From an uncultured Clostridia bacterium (GTDB lineage Bacteria > Bacillota_I > Bacilli_A > RFN20 > CAG-288): a stretch of DNA of 5,210 nt. The stretch lies in NCBI GenBank assembly GCA_900313465.1, contig OMRU01000066.1, positions 1-5,210 on the forward strand, written 5' to 3'. This document shows positions 1-5,210 of this stretch, in pieces. The notes below the pieces were generated by a model that worked only from the letters and a program-made list of their open reading frames with translations, did no database searches and was not told the origin of the DNA. The stretch's first letter is position 1; the number at the start of each line of letters is the position of its first letter. Made by a program: the position numbers and the translations under genes.

Positions 1-654
1 TATGTCACCGACTTCAAGTACCCATTGATTGCTTTGATTGCCAGTGGTGGCAATAGTGAAATCGTCTATCTTCCTTCACCGATGAAATTTGAAATCATCG
101 GTGAAACCGAAGATGATGCCATCGGTGAAGCCTTTGATAAGGTCGCCAGAGAACTTGGCCTTCCTTATCCAGGCGGTGTCAACCTCGATAAGATTTCTAG
201 AGAAGAAGGAATCAAGACCTTCCCACTTCCTAAACCAAAGGTCTCTGGTTACAATCTGTCCTATTCTGGTTTAAAATCCCATCTCATCCGTATGATTCAG
301 AAAGAAGCACGCGATGAAGAAGGTAAGATTCCACTTGATGTCATCAAATCCTATGCCCGAAGCACGGAAGAGCACTTCGTCAACCAGATGTTAGATAAAT
401 TGCATCAGGCTGCAGTGGACTATCATGTAAGACAGGTCGTTGTCGGCGGAGGTGTCTCTGCTAATTCCTACCTAAGAAGTCACGTTAGCGAAGTCTTCAA
501 GAATGATGATATCGAAGTGATGCTTCCACCATTATGGTGCACGACAGATAACGCAGCCATGATTGCCAAAGCTGCCCATCATATGATTGAGTTAGGTCAT
601 CTTGCTCCACTTAGCATGACCACCAAACCAAACCGCAATTTAGAAGATGAATAA
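1..654 (+). CDS. tsaD: tRNA N6-adenosine threonylcarbamoyltransferase TsaD, 3' part (5' end outside window)
   Basis: TsaD moves the threonylcarbamoyl group from threonylcarbamoyl-AMP to A37 of ANN-decoding tRNAs, working in the cytoplasm with TsaB and TsaE. The frame is open from base 1, giving 217 codons before TAA; the family is usually about 335-345 residues, so roughly 120 N-terminal residues lie upstream, including the metal-binding HxxxH. Visible ASKHA-fold signatures, in fragment numbering, are SGGNSE (15-20), GEAFDKVARELGLPYPGG (42-59), NLSYSGLK (85-92), VVVGGGVSAN (146-155) and the C-terminal TTDNAAMIAKA (181-191), whose Asp is the expected metal ligand. An internal TTG at base 25 is not the start, because the preceding residues YVTDFKYPL already align with the family. 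Two details vary from common bacterial forms: SGGN rather than SGGH, and WCTTDN where LCTDN is usual. It is followed after 14 bases by asnS, which has its own site AAGGAG at 653-658 overlapping this stop. Identification is firm. Confidence 0.95.
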   Translation, partial: YVTDFKYPLIALIASGGNSEIVYLPSPMKFEIIGETEDDAIGEAFDKVARELGLPYPGGVNLDKISREEGIKTFPLPKPKVSGYNLSYSGLKSHLIRMIQKEARDEEGKIPLDVIKSYARSTEEHFVNQMLDKLHQAAVDYHVRQVVVGGGVSANSYLRSHVSEVFKNDDIEVMLPPLWCTTDNAAMIAKAAHHMIELGHLAPLSMTTKPNRNLEDE

Positions 655-668
655 GGAGAAAATCAACT

Positions 669-2054
669 ATGGATTTACAAGAAAAATATACAATCAGCGA
701 TTTATTCAAGAAAGTCGAAGATAAGACCATCAACGAATTAGAAGGTGTTGAAATGACCTTCGGCGGCTTTGTCCGTTTCAACCGTTTCGGTGGCAATGTC
801 GGCTTTGTCGCTTTAAATGATGGCTCTTGCTTTGACAATCTTCAGGTTGTCTATGACAACACTTTTGCTGATGCGATCAAGGCCCGTCTTGGTGCTTCCA
901 TTCTTGCCAAGGGTAAACTTCACATCACCCCAGAAGCCAAGCAGCCATTCGAACTCCAGGCTGAAAGTGTCGAACTTGTCGGCGATGTTGACGAATCCTA
1001 TCCACTTCAGAAGAAGAAGATGTCCTTTGAATATCTTCGTGACCTTCCCCAGTGGAGAATGAAGACCAACACCTTCAACGCCGTCAACAGAATTCGTTCC
1101 ACCTTGGCTTATTACATTCATGAATATTTCCACAAGAATGGTTATTACTGGATTCACACTCCAATCTTAACTGCCAACGACTGTGAAGGCGAAGGTCAGA
1201 CCTTTGATGTATATGCCGATGTCAAACATCCAACCGAATACTTCAACAAGGACAACGTCCATCTCACCGTCTCTGGTCAGTTACATGTCGAACCATTCGC
1301 TTTGACCTATGGTAAGGTCTACACCTTTGGTCCAACCTTCCGTGCTGAAAAATCCAACACCGTCAGACACGCTGCCGAATTCTGGATGATTGAACCAGAA
1401 ATCGCCTGGGCTCATTTAGCTGATCTTTGCAACATCGAGGAAGACTTCCTCAAATATGTCGTCAAGAACACCATCAAGGATTGTCCACAGGATATGGCCT
1501 TCTTTGAAAAGTGGGTCGACAAGGATATCATGACTCGTTTAAACGAATTCATCGAAAAGCCATTTGCCAGAGTCAAATACGAAGATGCCATCAAGATTCT
1601 TCAGGATGCCGTCAAGAACGGACACAAGTTTGAAGTCTCTGACATCAACTTCGGTTTAGACTTAGGCAGTGAACATGAAAGATACTTGACTGAAGTTCAC
1701 TTCAAGGGCCCGATCTTCTTGACCGATTATCCAAAGGATATCAAAGCCTTCTACATGAAGCAGAATGATGATGGCAGAACCGTTGGTGCTACCGACCTTC
1801 TTGTTCCATTCATCGGTGAATTGTGCGGTGGTTCTGAAAGAGAAGCCGACTACAACAAGCTTCTCAATCGTATGAACGAACTCGGTATGAACATTCCAGC
1901 CTATGAATGGTATCTCGATTTGAGAAAGAACGGTTCTATGCCACATTCCGGTTTCGGTTTAGGTTTTGAAAGACTTGTCATGTTAGTTACTGGTATGACC
2001 AACATCCGTGACGTCTTACCATACCCACGTTGTTATAAAGATATGGAATTCTAA
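669..2054 (+). CDS. asnS: asparaginyl-tRNA synthetase AsnRS (class IIb)
   Basis: This enzyme charges tRNA-Asn with asparagine using ATP in the cytoplasm. The 461-residue length is normal for a bacterial AsnRS and the gene looks complete. Residues 28-105 form the N-terminal OB-fold anticodon-binding domain (GGFVRFNRFGGNVGFVALND). The class II catalytic core follows: motif 1 around YYWIHTPILT (159-168), the AsnRS-type segment DCEGEGQTFDV (171-181), VSGQL (201-205), motif 2 FGPTFRAEKSNTVRH (220-234) with its FRAE Arg and Glu, EHERYL (335-340), the conserved GELCGGSERE (383-392) and motif 3 GFGLGFERLVMLVTG (428-442). The match to AsnRS runs through the whole core (YPKDIKAFYM, HSGFGLGFERL), which favours it over AspRS. 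The ATG at 669 sits ten bases after AAGGAG. The end, PYPRCYKDMEF, departs from the PRTPxNxxF tail of the E. coli enzyme but keeps a terminal Phe. It lies between tsaD and the unknown membrane protein in a probable operon. Confidence 0.97.
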   Translation: MDLQEKYTISDLFKKVEDKTINELEGVEMTFGGFVRFNRFGGNVGFVALNDGSCFDNLQVVYDNTFADAIKARLGASILAKGKLHITPEAKQPFELQAESVELVGDVDESYPLQKKKMSFEYLRDLPQWRMKTNTFNAVNRIRSTLAYYIHEYFHKNGYYWIHTPILTANDCEGEGQTFDVYADVKHPTEYFNKDNVHLTVSGQLHVEPFALTYGKVYTFGPTFRAEKSNTVRHAAEFWMIEPEIAWAHLADLCNIEEDFLKYVVKNTIKDCPQDMAFFEKWVDKDIMTRLNEFIEKPFARVKYEDAIKILQDAVKNGHKFEVSDINFGLDLGSEHERYLTEVHFKGPIFLTDYPKDIKAFYMKQNDDGRTVGATDLLVPFIGELCGGSEREADYNKLLNRMNELGMNIPAYEWYLDLRKNGSMPHSGFGLGFERLVMLVTGMTNIRDVLPYPRCYKDMEF

Positions 2055-2057
2055 TAC

Positions 2058-3308
2058 ATGTTTGGAAAAAAGAAGAAAAAGAAACAAGACATCGCCAAGA
2101 GCAGAAAGCACGTCGAGGAAGAATACGAACCTGAAGAGGAAGAATATTCTCCATCTGTAAGACGTCCTTCCAAAGGAGCCATCTTTGCCAGAATCATCAC
2201 TGGCAGCCTTGTCCTTGCTAGTTTTGTCATGCTTTGCTATTCCCTCTTTTTACTGATACATGATTCCACTGTTACTGAGACAAGTCCTGATAGCTATATC
2301 ACGCTTCATGGCAAAAACGTCGCTGACAGCAAAAAAATCCTTGGTGAATTTGGTACTGCCAAGCAAAACAAAGCCGCGGATATTGCGGTTGTAGGAACAA
2401 AGTTCTTCCTTTCTGAAAACAAGCTTACACCATCCTTACTATCTAGCAGTCACGCACAAGATATTGTCGGAGAAGGAAACAGCAATTTCTATCTCTACAA
2501 TCTGACTCAAAGTATTTCTAAATTTTCTTCCGGTCAGACAGATATCAGCAATAACATCTTCTATCTTGAACTAAACGATCTTGGCGTTGGCGATTACCTC
2601 ATCTATTCTGATGCCAACAATCCTGTCAGCAAGAAAGACTTCAATCCTTATTCCTTAGCTAGCGGTGAAACCATCAACTACACCATCTATACACTTCCCG
2701 ATCCCCAGACGAGAGAAAGAAGACGTATCACCATCAAGAACAACCAGGTCTCACCATTCCTTCTCATCAATGTTCAGACTGCCGGTTCCACTCTTCCTGA
2801 ATCAAGATATGATGCTGTCATCTATAACGCTAGATATCAGGAAACAGAAAATCAGAACTTCGTCTATAGCGCTAGCATCTCTGAAGAGAAACAAAGCGCG
2901 CTGAAATCCTTAATCGACACCTCGATTGATTCCTCTCTTTACAAGGTCAAATTTGTCTATGACTTAAAAGAGGCTAGCACGACAAACGCACCTTTGTCCT
3001 TTGCGGTTGGTTCTACTTCTACGGATATCACTTCCTTATTTACCATCAACAGCAATATGACAGGAATGACAAGTAATGTCTTAACTAGCACTTCCCTAGC
3101 TGGCTATGATGCCAATCCAGAAGTCAGAGAAATGGTCGGTTATCTAGACAGAGGCGGTCAATACTATCTTGATGTGATTGGTAATGACATCTCGTCTACA
3201 ACCTTCACCCGTGTTGGCAAGGAAAGTTTCCTCTTATCTGAATCCGAATCGCTATCTGAAAAAATCAATGAACTATTAGAGCTAAATAAAGGAGATAAAG
3301 AAGAATAA
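2058..3308 (+). CDS. unrecognised single-pass membrane-anchored extracytoplasmic protein
   Basis: I do not recognise this 416-residue protein. The N-terminus is a lysine cluster (six Lys at residues 4-9), then a Glu-rich acidic patch (19-29) and a basic stretch (VRRPSK, 34-39). One hydrophobic segment, about residues 41-67 (AIFARIITGSLVLASFVMLC and on to LLIH), should act as an uncleaved signal anchor with the N-terminus inside; I see no lipobox. Residues 70-416 would lie outside. That part has no cysteine, alternates strand-like aromatic segments (NFYLYNL 143-149, NIFYLELND 166-174, NYTIYTL 207-213, SPFLLINVQ 232-240) with polar loops, has a Ser/Thr-rich stretch (about 307-348), and ends in a probable charged helix (393-416). 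No catalytic motif or repeat is evident. The start is three bases after the asnS stop with only a weak GGAA nine bases upstream, so translation may be coupled to asnS. Codon choice and CTAG content differ from the neighbours. An envelope role is inference from topology only. Confidence 0.88.
   Translation: MFGKKKKKKQDIAKSRKHVEEEYEPEEEEYSPSVRRPSKGAIFARIITGSLVLASFVMLCYSLFLLIHDSTVTETSPDSYITLHGKNVADSKKILGEFGTAKQNKAADIAVVGTKFFLSENKLTPSLLSSSHAQDIVGEGNSNFYLYNLTQSISKFSSGQTDISNNIFYLELNDLGVGDYLIYSDANNPVSKKDFNPYSLASGETINYTIYTLPDPQTRERRRITIKNNQVSPFLLINVQTAGSTLPESRYDAVIYNARYQETENQNFVYSASISEEKQSALKSLIDTSIDSSLYKVKFVYDLKEASTTNAPLSFAVGSTSTDITSLFTINSNMTGMTSNVLTSTSLAGYDANPEVREMVGYLDRGGQYYLDVIGNDISSTTFTRVGKESFLLSESESLSEKINELLELNKGDKEE
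3288..3294 (+). promoter_or_regulatory. probable galE ribosome-binding site with unusually long spacing
   Basis: AAAGGAG lies inside the last codons of the upstream membrane-protein gene. It is the only good Shine-Dalgarno match before galE, but 16 bases separate it from the galE ATG, against the usual 5-10. The stretch between is A-rich and holds the upstream stop codon. No in-frame ATG, GTG or TTG lies closer, because a TAA closes the galE frame at 3296-3298. Initiation may therefore rely partly on ribosomes that end translation just upstream. Confidence 0.55.
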
Positions 3309-3310
3309 TT

Positions 3311-4336
3311 ATGGAACGCAAAAACATTTTAGTCACTGGTGGTATGGGCTATATCGGCTCTCATACCGTCATCAAACTCGTCGAATATGGCTACAATCCT
3401 ATCATCATTGATAATCTTAGTAATTCCAGTGAAAAGGTCTTACCAAGATTAGAAAAAATCACTGGTGCTAAGATTACCTTCTATAAAGGTGATGTCTGCA
3501 ATAGAGAAGATGTCGATAAGGTCTTAAGTGAAAACAAGATCGACGCCGTCATTCACTTTGCCGGTTTAAAAGCCGTTGGTGAATCCGTTCAGAAACCAGT
3601 CGAATACTATCGCAACAACCTTGATTCCACCCTTACCTTATTAGAAGAAATGCCAAAGTATGGTGTCAGAAACATCATCTTCTCTTCTTCCGCTACCGTT
3701 TATGGTACCCCAACCCATGTTCCGCTTGTAGAAAGTGATCCTATCGGTCAGGCTACCAATCCTTATGGTCAGACCAAGATCATCCAGGAAGGCATCTTCC
3801 AGGATTATTGCCACGTCCATCCAGAATTCAATGTCGCCTTATTGAGATATTTCAATCCTATCGGTGCTCATCCATCCGGTTTGATCGGTGAAGCACCAAA
3901 CGGCATTCCAAATAACCTCATGCCATATATCACCCAGGTCGCTGTTGGCAAACGTGAACGTCTTTCTATCTTTGGTGATGATTACAACACACCTGATGGA
4001 ACCTGTATCCGCGACTATATCCACGTTGTCGATTTAGCTGAAGGTCATGTTCTCACCTTAAAGAAGTTGTTTGAGAATCCAGGTCTTGTCATCTATAACT
4101 TAGGTACTGGTAAAGGTACTTCCGTCTTGGAACTTGTCCACGCCTATGAAAAGGCAACCGGTGTCAAGATTCCTTATGTCATCGCTGAAAGAAGAGCGGG
4201 CGACGTGGAAGCCAACTATGCTGCTACTGACAAAGCCGAAAGAGAAATTGGTTTTAAAGCCAAATTCAATGTTGAGGACTCCTGCCGTGACTCCAATCAC
4301 TGGCAACAGATGAATCCAAACGGCTACGAAGACTAA
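3311..4336 (+). CDS. galE: UDP-glucose 4-epimerase GalE
   Basis: GalE interconverts UDP-glucose and UDP-galactose with tightly bound NAD in the cytoplasm, serving the Leloir pathway and supply of galactose for envelope glycans. At 341 residues it is full length for the extended short-chain dehydrogenase family. The N-terminal Rossmann fold has VTGGMGYIGSH (8-18), NAD-binding DNLSNSS (34-40), GDV (60-62) and HFAGLKAVGES (82-92). The catalytic set is complete: Ser127 in FSSSATVYG (124-132), and Tyr152 with Lys156 in NPYGQTK (150-156). LRYFNPIGAHPSG (178-190), IPNNLMPYI (199-207) and GTCIRDYIHVVDLA (230-243) belong to the substrate and core regions, and RRAGDVEANYA (294-304) lies near the sugar pocket. 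The position matching Tyr299 of E. coli GalE and Cys307 of human GALE reads as Asn302, which could loosen specificity toward UDP-N-acetyl sugars. It begins two bases after the membrane-protein stop and closes the operon. No galK or galT is in view, which fits a biosynthetic role but does not prove it. Confidence 0.96.
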   Translation: MERKNILVTGGMGYIGSHTVIKLVEYGYNPIIIDNLSNSSEKVLPRLEKITGAKITFYKGDVCNREDVDKVLSENKIDAVIHFAGLKAVGESVQKPVEYYRNNLDSTLTLLEEMPKYGVRNIIFSSSATVYGTPTHVPLVESDPIGQATNPYGQTKIIQEGIFQDYCHVHPEFNVALLRYFNPIGAHPSGLIGEAPNGIPNNLMPYITQVAVGKRERLSIFGDDYNTPDGTCIRDYIHVVDLAEGHVLTLKKLFENPGLVIYNLGTGKGTSVLELVHAYEKATGVKIPYVIAERRAGDVEANYAATDKAEREIGFKAKFNVEDSCRDSNHWQQMNPNGYED

Positions 4337-4344
4337 CAATCATG

Positions 4345-4373
4345 AAATCCCTGATGAAAATCGGGGATTTTTT
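4345..4373 (+). terminator. intrinsic terminator after galE
   Basis: A ten-pair stem joins 4345-4354 (AAATCCCTGA) to 4361-4370 (TCGGGGATTT), with one G·T wobble at 4352/4363 and a six-base loop (TGAAAA). The T run at 4368-4373 overlaps the stem's foot. It starts eight bases after the galE stop codon and faces the + strand, so it should end the tsaD-asnS-membrane protein-galE transcript and separate it from the glutamine synthetase gene. Confidence 0.88.
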
Positions 4374-4382
4374 CATACTAAA

Positions 4383-4402
4383 ATGTAACTGCATTTTAAC
4401 AT
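4383..4402. promoter_or_regulatory. inverted repeat resembling an imperfect GlnR/TnrA box
   Basis: The site reads ATGTAA, then eight bases, then TAACAT. The known GlnR/TnrA consensus of Bacillota is TGTNA-N7-TNACA, so both half sites fit but the spacer is one base too long. A second perfect inverted repeat overlaps it (TAAAATG 4379-4385 and CATTTTA 4392-4398). The downstream gene is a glutamine synthetase, the classic target of these regulators. The extra base, the AT-rich setting and the distance of about 190 bases from the start codon all argue for caution. Confidence 0.25.
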
Positions 4403-4508
4403 AAGTAGTTTTCTCATTACGATTTATTTTATCGAAATATTTCATATCCGCAACCCATTACTTCATGAAAAGTTTTTTCTATGGTTATGAAAATATGAAA
4501 ATTTTTTA

Positions 4509-4537
4509 TTTTCTTTTTCTTCCTTTTGATATAGAAT
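4509..4537 (+). promoter_or_regulatory. candidate sigma-A promoter for the glutamine synthetase gene
   Basis: TAGAAT at 4532-4537 matches five of six bases of TATAAT. Seventeen bases upstream is a weak -35 (TTTTCT, 4509-4514). An alternative reading is an extended -10, TG-A-TATAGA, at 4527-4535. A long A/T tract (4486-4520) lies just upstream, as an UP element would. Transcription would start near 4544, giving a leader of about 50 bases. The -35 is poor, so this is only the best candidate in the gap. A promoter somewhere here is expected because the galE terminator lies just before it. Confidence 0.35.
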
Positions 4538-4578
4538 TTTTACAGTTGATTTTCATCCAAAAATTCATAAGGCAAACT

Positions 4579-4586
4579 AAAGGAGG
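4579..4586 (+). promoter_or_regulatory. strong ribosome-binding site fixing the glutamine synthetase start
   Basis: AAAGGAGG is a near-perfect Shine-Dalgarno sequence six bases before the ATG at 4593. It is the strongest ribosome site in the window and makes that ATG the start, in agreement with where type III glutamine synthetases usually begin. Confidence 0.9.
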
Positions 4587-4592
4587 CCTAAT

Positions 4593-5210
4593 ATGTCCCA
4601 CGAATTCGACATTCCGTCCAATTTCGGTGTTGATGTGTTCGATCATGAAGAGATGAGAAGCCATCTTCCTCAAAAGGTCTATGAAAGTTTAATGACCACC
4701 ATCGAGGAAGGTAAAGAATTAGATGCTAATCTTGCTGATGATGTTGCTCACGGCATGAAAGAATGGGCTATTTCCAAGGGTGCCACCCACTTCACCCACT
4801 GGTTCCAGCCTTTAACCAATGTCACTGCTGAAAAGCATGACTCTTTCATCACTGCGCCAGATAAGAATGGTAAAGTTATTGTTTCTTTCTCCGGTAAAGA
4901 GTTGATCAAGGGTGAACCTGATGCTTCTTCTTTCCCATCTGGTGGTTTAAGAGCCACTTTCGAAGCTAGAGGTTATACCGCCTGGGACTGTACTTCCCCT
5001 GCTTTTGTCCTTCACGATGAAGGTGCCAATGTCTTGTATATTCCAACTGCTTTTTGCTCCTACACCGGTGAAGCCTTAGATACCAAGACTCCACTTTTAA
5101 GATCCATGGACTATGTTTCTGAACAAGCTGTCCGTGTCTTGAGAATCTTTGGTGATAAGGAAACTAAGAGAGTTCTTCCAAACGCTGGTCCAGAACAGGA
5201 ATATTTCTTA
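4593..5210 (+). CDS. glnN: type III glutamine synthetase (GlnN type), N-terminal part; 3' end outside window
   Basis: Glutamine synthetase makes glutamine from glutamate, ammonia and ATP in the cytoplasm. The frame is open for 206 codons to the window's right edge; type III enzymes run to roughly 700 residues, so about 70 percent is missing. The fragment follows the type III N-terminal domain closely: [20 protein letters not shown] (11-30), [20 protein letters not shown] (48-67), [19 protein letters not shown] (68-86), [20 protein letters not shown] (99-118), [18 protein letters not shown] (122-139), [20 protein letters not shown] (150-169), then GPEQEYFL (199-206), which opens the catalytic core with its metal-binding Glu pair (201 and 203). 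Types I and II lack the THWFQPLT block, so the subtype is secure. The symbol glnN is the usual one for type III; some genomes label it glnA. The gene stands alone after a terminator, with its own strong ribosome site. Codon use is like that of asnS and galE, suggesting good expression. Confidence 0.95.
   Translation, partial: MSHEFDIPSNFGVDVFDHEEMRSHLPQKVYESLMTTIEEGKELDANLADDVAHGMKEWAISKGATHFTHWFQPLTNVTAEKHDSFITAPDKNGKVIVSFSGKELIKGEPDASSFPSGGLRATFEARGYTAWDCTSPAFVLHDEGANVLYIPTAFCSYTGEALDTKTPLLRSMDYVSEQAVRVLRIFGDKETKRVLPNAGPEQEYFL

Noticed and set aside
25..27. TTG codon as the start of a short TsaD
   Set aside because: The frame is open to base 1 and the residues before it fit the family, so the gene is only cut by the window edge.
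813..1157. Antisense 114-codon reading frame within asnS
   Set aside because: It is a shadow of a strongly conserved synthetase gene; no ribosome site or recognisable protein is seen. Other antisense and alternate-frame stretches (for example 1662-1946 and 4748-4957) fail for the same reason.
2066..2072. A AAA AAG heptamer in the correct phase, resembling the dnaX -1 frameshift site
   Set aside because: It lies in a lysine-coding cluster near the start of the gene, and the -1 frame reaches a TGA after about 25 codons with nothing recognisable. A plain Lys-rich N-terminus explains it.
4465..4656. Small hydrophobic 63-codon reading frame across the gap and into the glutamine synthetase gene
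   Set aside because: It has no ribosome site, its hydrophobic look comes from the T-rich tract, and it overlaps the securely placed start of the glutamine synthetase gene in another frame.
1..5210. CRISPR, mobile element, toxin-antitoxin, phage or defence system
   Set aside because: No spaced repeats, transposase or integrase motifs, terminal inverted repeats, or small paired genes were seen. The window is mostly housekeeping genes.

Overview
The window looks like a stretch of chromosome from a low-to-moderate-GC Gram-positive bacterium (Bacillota). An Erysipelotrichia-like or clostridial gut lineage is my best guess, not a proof. The grounds are the strong AAAGGAGG-type ribosome sites, TAA stops on all four genes whose ends are visible, standard decoding of TGG as Trp, a type III glutamine synthetase, and a GalE and AsnRS of ordinary bacterial type. 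All genes are on the + strand and the DNA is almost fully coding.

Region 1 (1-4336) is a tight run of four co-directional genes with gaps of 14, 3 and 2 bases, very probably one transcript that begins outside the window. It holds the 3' two thirds of tsaD (tRNA t6A37 synthesis), complete asnS (asparaginyl-tRNA synthetase), a 416-residue single-pass membrane-anchored protein that I do not recognise, and complete galE (UDP-glucose 4-epimerase). A clear intrinsic terminator lies nine bases after the galE stop.

Region 2 (4374-4592) is an AT-rich, non-coding stretch of about 220 bases. It holds a short inverted repeat that nearly matches a GlnR/TnrA box, a weak candidate promoter and a very strong ribosome-binding site.

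Region 3 (4593-5210) is the first 206 codons of a type III glutamine synthetase gene (glnN type), cut by the window's right edge and apparently transcribed on its own.

Functionally, TsaD and AsnRS meet at tRNA: asparagine tRNA decodes AAY codons and belongs to the ANN-decoding set that receives t6A. GalE supplies UDP-galactose for envelope glycans or sugar use. The unknown protein is predicted to present a cysteine-free domain of about 350 residues outside the membrane. Glutamine synthetase assimilates ammonia. I see no mobile element, CRISPR array, tRNA, rRNA or defence system. The item most worth following is the unknown envelope protein, which also differs from its neighbours in CTAG content and codon choice.
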